Assembly (NCBI GenBank): GCA_000711775.1
Contig: ARYC01002448.1
Coordinates: forward strand, 1-64,000
Source of the DNA: Oxytricha trifallax
Taxonomy: Eukaryota > Ciliophora > Spirotrichea > Sporadotrichida > Oxytrichidae
Direction: 5' to 3'
DNA: 64,000 nt
Part shown: in pieces, positions 21,301 through 31,900 of the stretch
How the letters are laid out: each line of letters begins with the position of its first letter
Position numbering within the stretch: position 1 is the stretch's first letter
Translations under genes and position numbers: made by a program
Notes under the pieces: generated by a model
What the model saw: the letters and a program-made list of their open reading frames with translations, nothing else
The model's database searches: none
Told to the model about the DNA's origin: nothing

Positions 21301-24300
21301 ATCTGAGACTTACTATATTAGTTAATTTATTGAAGTCTGCTCATTATTGAACAAATAAGTTAATTGGAAATATGTGAAATAAGTAAATTATTTTATATAT
21401 TTTTGGTAGCTGCAGATGAATTAACAACTATAAGAATACAATTAGGATATCAAAAATACTGGTGAAAAAAGGATAAGACATATCTTATTGTTTTATCACT
21501 CATGTATTTAATAAATTTTAAATAAGTCTCTTTTATTATATGATAACTAAAGCCCTTATTTTTTCGGGTGCTAAATTTGTTTAGCAATAATAAGTTTTAA
21601 GCTACTTTCATTGTTACATTCTCAGAATACTATTAATTTTTCTCATTTAAGTATGTAATTTTTAAGCTAGGGCTATCCAGTATATTTTGAAAATTACTAT
21701 CAAAAGAAATTCCGGAATTATCCAAGAATTGCTGAGAAGCTCTAAGTTCTAAGACACTTTCTTCTTAAAGCTTTTTATAGACTGTAAATCTGTCAGCTAT
21801 AAGACTACTATTATTTGGTTCATATCCATTTGCAATGTTCATTAATATTCTTAAAAGCATTCTATTGCTAATAGTGTGATTGATTCTTTTATAAGCAGCT
21901 TTGACAGTTTAGATTTCAAAATTTTACTTAATTTAATTAGAAATTGATAACCCTAAATTAACTGTGGATATTGTCAATGTCACTAATATGAGAAGTATAA
22001 CCATTTAAAGAACAACTTTTAGAATTCTAGGAGTAGATTACTGATAGAAAGAGTGAAATGATTTTACATCATAAATAGTTGCTCTGATGGAACTTGAGTG
22101 TGACGAACCTACTGATGATTCATAATCCTATTCAACTTGTTTTTCCTCTTCTAAATCAATTTTCATCATTTGATCTGAATTATATCTGTGGTAAGATTTG
22201 GTATTATGATCAGGCGTTTAAACCATTTTAATTTATTAAGAATTTGTTATGCCATTTTAATATTCACTATGAACTTAAAAATCCTTCATATTTTTAATTT
22301 TATCCTATGCTTAAATTATTAATTGAGAAGAAAAGTAAAATTTCTCATAAAAAAGCATTAAATATTTAAAGCTTTAAATTTAAAAAATAAAAAATGGTAT
22401 TTTTCTATATTTCAATAGTATTTAAATTTAAAATATTCAAGAAATTTGTGTTTTAATATTAATATTGATCTATTTAGTTTATTTTCCCCGATATCAAGAC
22501 TGACAGCCACATATCCCATTTTCAAGTAATCATTTCCGTATGATTCATAATAAAGTGCAATTTTAGCTAATAAAGTTTTTTTAGTTTAATTGAAAATTTA
22601 TCTGTTGTCTACAACATCATTAAATTGAAACATATCAATCTGGAAAATACCCTCATAGAAATTTTTCCGAGGATTATTAGATTTTCTTTTAAGATTCTTA
22701 ATTGCCCTAAAATTGAAATTTTCAAAAATATTATCAAGCGTAATAACTTTCTCTTAAAAGATTGTGCTTCCAAGAGACGATATTTCAGATTTCTTAACAA
22801 GTTACGAGAAGTTTTCTGATGATTCAGTAATTTACCCATTATTCCAGTCTATACTCAAGTATAAAAGCTGATTTGATTGATATGTTGTATCATCTCTAAA
22901 TGGTCTCATCTGTATAACAGGGTCAATTAAAGCTACGAAGCAATAATTAAAAACCTATGAGTAATGAAATTTAACTAATGCTTCAATGGGAATCAAGTTT
23001 GAATTCTTATCTTTACAGAAGTGCATGACCTTCTTGTTAAGAATTTTGGACTGTCCAGTTTTATTGTAGTCCTCCATAAATTTTTAATGTGATGCTTATA
23101 TTAAAGATGGCATCAAAGAATTAATATTGAGAAATTTTATTTCTTCTTCATCTCTCTTGAGAACCCTTCTTAAACTTTTATTCATCATTAAAATTTGTCC
23201 CTGAGATTGAGATTTTCCATCAACAAGTATAAAACCAGATTAAAACAATATAATCTTCAATCAATTTATAGTATATTTTAGAAATAATATTTAAAGGGAT
23301 ATATGAATTTAATGGTTATTTATTGTATAGATTAACTTTAAATAAACCAGCAGCATTTATATATGTCCTTATCTTAGCACTCTAAAATATAATAGTTGTT
23401 ATTCTTTTCTAATATCATTCAAGATGCAAATATCATTTTAATTGCTTTGATAAATTAATTTGAAGATGGATAAAAATTCTTGCTAAGATTAAATATTTCA
23501 TTTAATTTAAAAAATGGTTTAGTTATTTTATTCAATGACTCTAAAATTGAGTAACTATATAATTTTTTGTGTTAAACTTTTATTTATACAACTAGAGGAC
23601 AAATTCTAAATATAAAATTATAAACCTCCTTTCTTTGCATAATGTTTGCAAATAAATTTATAATCAATCTTTTATACATCATTATTCTGTTTTGGATAAT
23701 TTCAATAAATTTAAAAGAATATAAAGAATGTCTAAATTGAAAATATTTTTTGTATAAAATAACAAATATAATTTAATTTTTCGTGTAAAATTAATTATGT
23801 ATAGAATTTTAATATCTCAGAAACTAAGGATAATAAATTTACTTTAGCCTTTTAGAGAAACTATTTTTTAATATAAAAGAGATATTATTCAATTTATGAG
23901 TTCTTAACTGCTGTTTTTTTTCTTTAAACTAATCAAACTTTAATTTTTAACTAAGATTATAAATTATCTGCTTTATCAAACATATTAAAAAATTTATTTT
24001 TGTCAGTTATTAAATAAATCTTATTTTTATAAAACAAAAGTTAAATTCTAGCAAGATTATTTTGATTTGATTCTTAATCGAAACTTTTAACTTTAAATTC
24101 TAAGAAATGTAGTTTCTTTGCTTGATTGACTTCCTTCATTTTATTAATGAATATATGATAACCTTCACTATCATTAATTATCTTTTATTGTACCAGACCA
24201 AACCACAGGTATAATTTAGGATCTTTAGATGTTAAAGTTCGTTCAATCAGCAAGAATTTATCATATAATAATTTAATCTAAGTTGAGATCTTTTCTCCAA

Positions 24301-27300
24301 TTTTAATCTGTGAAAATGGATCTAGTTGCTCGAAAGTAAAGCCTTTCCAAAATGAAATGGTATTTAAACTCAAATCTTCAATGTCCTAATGAAATTAAGA
24401 GTAGAGATTGTTTATGGATATAAATGCCTCAGCATCTATTTTATAGTTTGAATAGTCTTTGTTGCTTTGATTGTAAATTTCATAGTAATAAAGGATATAG
24501 TGCTCATTTATGTTCTAAGACACTAAATCAACCCAGGAAGGATTTTTTAAGGTTTAAGCAAACTGTTTTAATGAAATCAAAGAGAGTTGAGGCTTTTCTA
24601 GCAAGAATAAAGTGAAGTAATTAAAAGCATTTGTTATATGCATTGAATCTGGGAACTTAGCTCTAATTCCATCTAAGAAAATCTTGATGAAGTTAATGAT
24701 AAAAAATTTCTAAGTTTCAACTTAATCTAGAATGAAAATTTTTTCTTCTCCCTCTTCATCCTCCTCTTAAATTACTTATTCTGATTGTTCACTTTCATGT
24801 TCCACTTATTGGCTTATCTTAGACATTAAAGTTTTATCCTGCTTAAAATCGTAATTTTATTCTGCATCTCTCAAACCATTTGGATTAGGCAGAGTCCTGC
24901 TAATGCTGGTGTAAAATTTTGCATAGCGTTAGTCTGCAAACATGATATCATACATTAAATGAAACTTTTATTGATTAAGAAGCATTTGGCCTTGACCTCT
25001 TTGATAAACTCTTTTTTTTATAATTATATTTGTATGTTAATCCTTTAATGTTTAGGAAACTTTGAACATCTCTATGAAGGTTTCGTAATGATTACATAAA
25101 CATATAGCATTTCCACAATTAACCATGTGCTGCTCTATCATTTTAAACAATTAAGGCATTTAATTGCTGGATTTTTAAGGCTTTCCACTCATAAGTTCAT
25201 TTATGCAATCTTAAGCCAAGTTTATCAAAATGAGAAAAACTTATTCATATTCTGTATTTTTCTTAAGTTAATTTTACTAGAAAGAAAAGAGAACCTTTCT
25301 TGATCTCCATTTATTGAGCTCATAAAAAGAGTACACGATAAAGACTATAAAGAAAAAGAAAATTATTCCTTCTTTATTCAAATCTTACTTTTATAATTTC
25401 ATAAATACTAAATTATTTATTTTTATTATTGTCTCTATTGCCTATAAAATATTTTAAAACTCCGATTTCTAGGAGGAATACGATAATAACCTGAAAACCT
25501 ATTTAAATGTAAATGTTTATGCTTTATTTTTAAAATTGTAAAAATAAATAATTAAAGTTTAAACGAGAACCTTATTAAAAGGAGCGCTGAACATGAGTAT
25601 GAATATTAACAATAAAGCCTAAGATATCAGAATGAAAATAAAAATATAAAATTTATGCATTTTAATTTTTCCAATTGATTTTTAATAAATAACCTCATAT
25701 AGTATGAAAGCAGCCTTTCTATCAAAAGCCAGAATTATTGGCATGATTATTTTATTTATAAGTTCAGCATAAATTAAGCGTGAATCTGGCTGACTCCAGG
25801 ACGCTATCTTATCCCCACTCATCATATTAAGTTTGAATAACCTCCTAGAGTACAGCAACAAAATAGCATAAATAATTATGCTGTAAATGCTTAAAGCTAG
25901 GTAAGTAATTAAATCCCAAAATACTTTTATTAAAATTTCTTATATTCTATTTTTAAGAATATAGTATGGATTTAAAAAAGAATAAGCAAGATAAATGTGG
26001 CTGGATTTTTTAATTAATTATTTGGAACTTAGTCTCTGAATTTTATTGAGTTTTTGTCTATTATAATATAAAAACTATCATAAAAATACGATGTGAATCA
26101 GATAGGCAAGTGGGTAGCAGCGTGCCCATTATGTGGGTGCTTGATTCAACCCCAAGATCTGGCCACGGTTTTTAACCGCCGAAGGATCAAAGGTCCACCA
26201 AACTTGGAATAGTAGCACGGAGAGGGATGGCGAGTCACACATGCTACCTGATTTAGATCAGATTCTTCAGTCCGCAAGCCTATACATACCCCAGGGTAAA
26301 CAGCAACTAACTTACCTTTAGTATTCTCAGAAGAAAAAATTGGCAACCATGTGATGTTGATGCTTGTAACGGTGTTCCTGGTTGTCTTGCTGTCAACTTC
26401 TTTAACATTGTTAATAAATCTTTATTTAATTAATAAAAATAATAAATAATAATGATAAATTCTCATTTGATTAATTGCTACTACCACCAATTCTGAGTAA
26501 AATCTAATCTAATCTATAATAAAAATGCTATACTATTTTCAAATTTTCTCTAATCTTTTAATTTACATCCGATAATAAAAAAGCGACATTAAATCTCTAA
26601 AATTTATTTTGAATTTTGAAAAATTTCCTTAAAAACACTAACCTTTGAAATAATTAAAATAATCATATTATTTAATAGTATTTTAATGTATGACTTATCA
26701 ATTTGAGAATGGCTTTGAGCATAAATAGCGTTACTTATTATTATATCAATCAAGGGGATATATAGTACGTAAGAAAATATCAGAAGCATTGTTCCTAGAA
26801 CTTGGTAGCCTATTCCTCTGACAATTTCGTAATGATTCGAAATAACACGTTTTTGCTCTTTTGCAAGGTAAAAGAACAGTGTCAATATTAATGAAATAAA
26901 AAACAGTTTATTATAAAGAATATATTAATAAACTCTTAAAGAAATGTGTAAACTGTTTAAAACATTTATAGTTAAGTTGTTTACTCTTTTTATACTCATC
27001 ATAAAAATTAATTAAATAATATGATACATAAATATTTATTACTCAAAAAATTGAATGAATTTTTAAATGGTTATAGAGTTCAATATAATTATCTTATTAT
27101 AGATTTAAATTAATTTATTTACAATTTTTAATTAATCATATTTTATCAATAGAAATACTGTGAGTATAGATGCTATAAATATTGAACTTTATACTATGCT
27201 TTTCCTGCTTATTGTCAAGCCAAAGTTATCTACACTATTAATAAAGGAGAAGCTCATTTGAATGTCATTTGAACCTGAGGATTAAAAATACTTTAAATAA

Positions 27301-27500
27301 AATTCTTTTAATTGTCATCCATTATCGTCTTGAGTTTCCAAACTTTGTATAGTTCTCTATTGTAATATAATAGCATAGAAAGAGTTTAAGAGCCCCTCAA
27401 TTGATTGCATAGCATAGACCATCTTTGGAGTCACTGGGCTCTAAATAATCATCATCCAATTCAAACGACTGATCGTCTTTGGAGATATAGTATCGCGCAT
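16038..27500 (-). CDS. TmcB-like PAS membrane protein, paralogue A, fragmented into MDSs
   Basis: This is a large multi-pass membrane protein of the ciliate-expanded TmcB-like/PAS family, probably a sensor; its ligand is unknown. The start ATG is 27498-27500 (MRDTISPKTISRLNWMMIIQ); the stop TGA is at 16038-16040 after KIKSFFVN. Blocks in protein order: 27365-27500; 27154-27300; 26684-26887; 25692-25909 (RRLFKLNMMSGDKIASWSQ); 25555-25625 and 25433-25508 (TM helices); about 24065-25375 (TPR-like TmcB region, INLAQDCINELMSGKP, LRAKFPDS-like DGIRAKFPDS); 23125-23260 and 22480-23110 (PAS, then a tail); 21600-22250; 21058-21330; 20830-20991 (EERKYNALVFFLRIP, a coiled segment after a TM); 18900-19080; about 17570-17760; and several blocks from 17050 to the stop. 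The order looks non-scrambled. Block edges are approximate unless a pointer is given under an IES entry. Confidence 0.75.
18274..18337. repeat. (TA)n microsatellite
   Basis: This is a run of TA dinucleotides with one short interruption, in eliminated DNA of paralogue A. Confidence 0.95.
19463..19884. repeat. 422-bp foldback element, copy 2 (arms about 175 bp)
   Basis: Left arm 19463-19637 and right arm 19709-19884 are inverted copies with almost no differences (one small indel near GGTACTT(G)TTTGATAG) around a 71-bp loop. The arms carry GTGGCAGTTAACTTTGTTGA near the outside and GGTACCTCTCTATCGCATCC near the loop. The outer motif is shared with the degenerate foldback at 6122-6436. It sits in eliminated DNA of paralogue A; paralogue B has nothing similar at the matching place. 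High arm identity implies recent origin. Confidence 0.85.
20222..20255. repeat. Stray TBE-type terminus
   Basis: AAAACCCCCAAAACCC followed by TTCCAGTAGTTTGATTG matches the inverted right end of TBE copy 1 (1214-1258) with only a few differences. No TBE genes follow to the right. It is therefore a lone end, left by imprecise loss or internal deletion of a TBE of subfamily 1, within eliminated DNA of paralogue A. Confidence 0.7.
20340..20672 (+). CDS. Orphan plus-strand ORF nested in paralogue A
   Basis: An ATG at 20340 opens a frame with coding-like composition for about 110 codons, using TAA as Gln. It starts MFTISELLLILIEIIF (a possible hydrophobic helix), continues with charged text such as LVDEEKQAKDQFFIINTMQ and YDFVREFITSPQFQ, and includes GKLNYYQPFDPEQYSG. 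The frame stays open beyond 20672 but then overlaps minus-strand coding of paralogue A, so the true end is uncertain. It lies 85 bp right of the stray TBE terminus. I do not recognise the protein. It could be a germline-limited gene, an MDS of another gene nested in this locus, or a leftover of a mobile element. Confidence 0.4.
20992..21057. other. IES in paralogue A, pointer GAGAT (66 bp)
   Basis: GAGAT occurs at 20987-20991 and again at 21053-21057. Removing one copy plus the AT-rich DNA between joins two minus-strand blocks in frame (SLVIS joined to PIISQTEERKY). The same place in paralogue B has a 68-bp IES with pointer AGAT; paralogue C has none. Confidence 0.75.
25910..26687. other. IES private to paralogue A, pointer TAAT (778 bp), holding a SINE-like segment
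   Basis: TAAT at 25906-25909 and 26684-26687 bounds a segment absent from paralogue B, where the coding block is continuous at this point (41615-42039). Joining at the pointer gives minus-strand SYITYLA against SYIAYLV in B, in frame. The IES contains the GC-richer segment described at 26090-26420. Confidence 0.7.
26090..26420 (+). mobile_element. Candidate tRNA-derived SINE
   Basis: This is a GC-richer island in an AT-rich IES. TAGGCAAGTGGGTAGCA near 26103 resembles a pol III A box and GCTTGATTCAACCCC near 26140 a B box, about 40 bp apart as in tRNA-derived SINEs. A non-tRNA body follows (TCTGGCCACGGTTTTTAACC and onward) and then an AT-rich tail with AATAATAATAA-like repeats. A minus-strand open frame across it (26146-26346) has no family likeness. 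I could not identify clear target duplications. Confidence 0.5.
26888..27157. other. IES in paralogue A, pointer AATA (minus-strand TATT)
   Basis: AATA at 26884-26887 and 27154-27157 flanks 270 bp including one pointer. Joining gives minus-strand ILTVLTLFFYLAKEQKR, a continuous TM segment. Paralogue B has an IES at the same codon with the same pointer (42040-42295). Confidence 0.75.
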
Positions 27501-28926
27501 TGTTTAATATAGTTAATTAGAATAATGTATAAATTTAAATAAACTTTTCCTTTAAATACTAAACAAAAGTTTAAGTTTATCATTTATCAAGAAGATGTTC
27601 GATTAAAAACAAGTTACTCATTTATTAATTTTAATTAGAAAAAATAACTATTCAAATGAAAACTAACTTTCTTAACTATGATTAATGCTATTTTGAAATT
27701 AATTTAGAAAAATCTTCATATAATCTTTTCTCAATTTTCAATAATGATTTTTTCTATTGAATCAAATTAAATCTCTATTTCACATTCATCCCCTAAAAAC
27801 CCTTATTTAAATGTTAGAGATTTTTTATTTATTTGAAGTATTTGGGGCTAATAAATAAAATTGGGAAAATTATATAATTTATAAAATGGCAATGGCAATA
27901 GGATTCCGATTTACAGCCTCTATTTAGGATTAAAGTATAATTTGATAAATTCATTAAGCATTATAAATAAATCAAATATCAATGTAGTCATTGAAAGGAG
28001 TTTCCTGGCCTGCATACCTTTTTTGCTAATTTTACACTTTAACATCTATAAATGACTCTTGCACATGCAATTAAAACATAAATTTGATAAAGGTTGATAT
28101 CTTCCAATTATTATAAAAATACTATATTAAATTAATCATATTTTATTAATACTTAAATTCCTTACAACAATGAAAGAAAATTTTATTGTAACTGATAAAT
28201 GATGCTAATCCATCAATTTAACAATTATTTTTGTTTAAAAATTTCTAAAAAATTAGTTAATATAAATTCATTTAAAAAATTCCTTATAAAAGAATTATAG
28301 TGAGAAATCTTCCCCACCACATGTCCTAAATTGCTCAAAATTTATATTCTTATTATTTTTAACGCTATTCAAAGGGGCCTCAAGGCAACCCTACTATTTA
28401 CAGATGATGTATAGAATAAATTACTGCCTGAAAAGTTAAAAATATATAATATAATTTCATTGAGATTTGAAGATTGAAAACATATGTAAAATTTCTAACT
28501 TCTTAAGATAGCAGATATTGATTTAAGAGAATAAGAAGATAAAGTAAATTTTATTTAATATTTATATTAAAAAACTAAGAAGTTTGAGTAGATAGTTATA
28601 GTATTTAATGATTTGCTTGACGTGTAAAGACTACATGATTCCATCGAAACATCAAAGACTAAAATTAATCCTTTTAATTAAAGGCATATAATTTTCCAAG
28701 ATTCATATTTATCTTTAAAAATCTTTAAAAAAACATTTCTTTATATCTTCCCATACATCATTATCATATTTCTTAATGAACTAAAATTTGACAATATGAT
28801 TTTATTTATAAAAATTCATATTTAATTTTAAAAAGTTTATAAATATTTAAATTGAATATTTTTAATTCTTAATATATAATTAGTCAATTTTATTATTATA
28901 TTTATATATAATTAATTTTAAACTAT
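27501..28926. other. Spacer between paralogues A and B
   Basis: This is mostly AT-rich DNA. Slightly GC-richer patches lie near 27990-28020 and 28300-28430; the second reads open on the minus strand for about 40 codons, but I cannot place it in any protein. It may include the 3' trailer of paralogue B and the leader of paralogue A. Confidence 0.4.
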
Positions 28927-31900
28927 TCAATTGACAAAGAAACTTCTTATTTTTTCAACATCTTTCTTGGATATTACATCTTAAGGTATAATTTTCAGCA
29001 TAAGATTAGTATTCCACATAGTTGATCTCAACTTTTTCAATGCATAAAACAATAATTATTTTTTATTTAAAAAATATATAAATTAAAGTCTGTTATTAAT
29101 TCAAACTAATTGAAGATATAATATTATATAGGAAAAAGATTAAGATTGAGACAACAATTATAGTCAAGAATATGACATAAATAATAATCAGTTGGTCTCT
29201 CTGGGATTAAAAGTATTTAATGGAACTTTGGACACAAGCATCTTTAAGAACTGTGAATGCATGTTACAGAATAAAAGCCTTTGAATCTAATATTTCAATG
29301 GTTTCACTGTCATTCAATAACTTTTTAAGGTAATTTTAGTCCCTTATTTTCATTGACTATGCAGTGTCAAAATCAAGTTAGATTTTCTAAGCTTTCTAGT
29401 AAACTTAAAAAATCTTTTTTTACTTTAATAATATAATTTTCAAACAAATGTTATGTGGTTTTACATAAGGGCTAAACTGCTACTTAAGCCCTAGAAAAAT
29501 AGACCATTCAAAGCTGACTTGCATAAGCTGTTTAAATTGTAATATTAAGAATTTTTCCCATAAATATCGTCACAAAAGTTCGGTGATTCCAATTTATCTA
29601 AGGTATAAATTATATTTTAATAAATGGTAATAATATCAAATAATTTAATTATTATAATGTATTTTACAAAAGGTACTTTTAACATCGCTAAAATATGGGG
29701 GCAAGTTTCTGCGCATATTTCTATAATTGGTTTCTTTTGCATAACAATTAGTCATGTAATATTATACAAGAAATAAAATTCATTTCTAAAATTAAACATA
29801 GAAACAGTTAGCATTATTAATTCTGAAATTTATGATTTTAACTATTATTAATCATAACCACTAATAAATAAGATAATTAACTTTCAATAATTTTATATTT
29901 ATATGTAGAGAAACTTTGTAAAAGTCATTGAAAAATTCCTTAAATTGTAAGAATGGGTTTTTTCAAAAAAGGAATTGGGATAAACATTTTTCAAATTAAA
30001 TTAATATCACTTTTACAGGTATTTTATTAGAATTATTATATAATTAATTACAAATAAACATAAATCAAATAGAACATTTTTTTAGCTGTAATTAAGTAAA
30101 GATAATTTAAATCTACTAATAATAATTAACTTAATTAATTTTATTTTAGTTTTGAACTAAATAATTGGTCAAATTATTAATATTTATTCAATAACTAGCC
30201 ACTGTTAAACCATCCTCAGTCAAGACTATGCTCTCATTTCTGATTGCATTTTCCCTTAAGAAATTTATGAGATTTTCGTAGCACATATCCTTGCTAAATA
30301 TGACACCCAGGTCATCAACTGATGTTGCAGCTTGATTGTAGTTATTTTAAGATAGCAAAAAAGTAGCAATGAAATAAAAGGAGCATGTCAAAAGAATTTA
30401 AAGATTATGTTGATTATTTCTAATAAAATATATATTTTTACTAATGTCAAAGTCAAAGCAATGATACTCAGGAAAGTCTTAACTTTTTACCTCATAGCAA
30501 TTTTCTTAATAACTATTTCTCTCTATAAGGTTTGCTCCTCCTAATATTATTAATCTAATTATTCAATTTAATTTGGTACTTCTTGAAGATCTTTTTGAAT
30601 ATTTTTCTTTCTTCTTAAATTAGCTACGCTTTCATTCTAGGATGCATCACTCTATAATTAAAATAAAACTTGATTTAAAAAATCAAACAAATTATTAAGG
30701 AACTATTTATAGCTTTAGTAGTCAGATTCATAAACAGAACTTTGCTAAAATTATGAGCTTTAATTTAGTGGTTATTATTTAAGCATTAAATTTTTGCTCT
30801 GGGGATTCATGGTTTTCTTTTTTTCTATATTGGGATTTTTAAAGTCTTCAGTTGTAGATTTTTCATTTTAGTTTTTATTATAACCATCCAGGTTATTACT
30901 TAGTAAAATGTTTCTGTTAGATTCGTTTAAATTCATTCCTAAATAAATAGGAAAATAGTTAAATTAATTCCTCTCATAGTTGAATATATTTCATTAGAAA
31001 TGCTTTAGTTTATAGCCCCTTATGTGTCTGCTTCTACATCTGGGTTCATCATTATAATGCTATTATCGTCATATAATTATTAATATTAAGTGCTTTACGG
31101 AACTAAACACTAAGGATAAGGATAAATATAATTAGATAGGTTCACATTTTCATTATATAATATCGTCATATTAAGAATAATCAAATGGCTAGTTTTATCT
31201 AAAGTCTTCGTGTTTATCAGATATAAAAAAATATTCTCATAAATACTAAAACTCTTTTTGTTTTTTTATTTTCAATTTATCTTAAAATTAGATATATTTT
31301 CCCTTTCTACGCCATTGTTAGTTTAGTCAAACGTCCCTCTACCTCTTTTTCTTAAATTAGATTCTTCCTCTAATTTTAAACAATCTTCGCATCTTTGAAT
31401 GTATACATTTATTTGATCCTTGGGTATTCTTAGAAAGAATATTAATGCGTTATATTTCCTCTCCTCAGTTTTACTAATTATTGGAGATTTGCAAAAATAT
31501 ATGATTATACCAATTAAAAAAAGTTTAAAACTTTAGTTAAAGTTACATAAATAGATATGACAAGAGAAACAATTAAAATCGTTATTACAGAGAGTATAGT
31601 AAGTATAACCGATTACTGGAGTCTTAACTCTGTATTATCTTTAGTTTCACTAACATATTTATCCATAAAGATCCAATTATGCTCCCTTATAACGCCATTG
31701 GCATTAATAACTGCGAAGAAAAGAGTTTGCTCTTCTGACTTTGGGACATAATTTGAAGTCTCAATCGGAGTTAAAGTTTAAATCCTCAAGTTGCCTTTCA
31801 TTTGAGCTTTAGTGAATTGGTTTATTTATTATAGTCTACTTAGTAACAAACTTTAAGCTACCTTCATAGTTACATTTTCAGTATACTGCTGATTCCTTTC

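Noticed and set aside
22625-22819. Plus-strand frame, and a second minus-strand frame at 22609-22839
   Set aside because: Both overlap the PAS-tail coding of paralogue A in a third frame, which is conserved in B and C.
26098-26170. Functional tRNA gene
   Set aside because: A- and B-box-like motifs are present but I cannot form a closed acceptor stem or a standard anticodon arm, so a tRNA-derived SINE is more likely.
26146-26346. Minus-strand 66-codon protein
   Set aside because: It lies wholly inside the SINE-like segment, has no family likeness and no conserved counterpart in paralogue B.
31557-31751. Plus-strand open frame over paralogue B
   Set aside because: It is the shadow of the minus-strand membrane segment, which has paralogues in A and C in the minus frame only.
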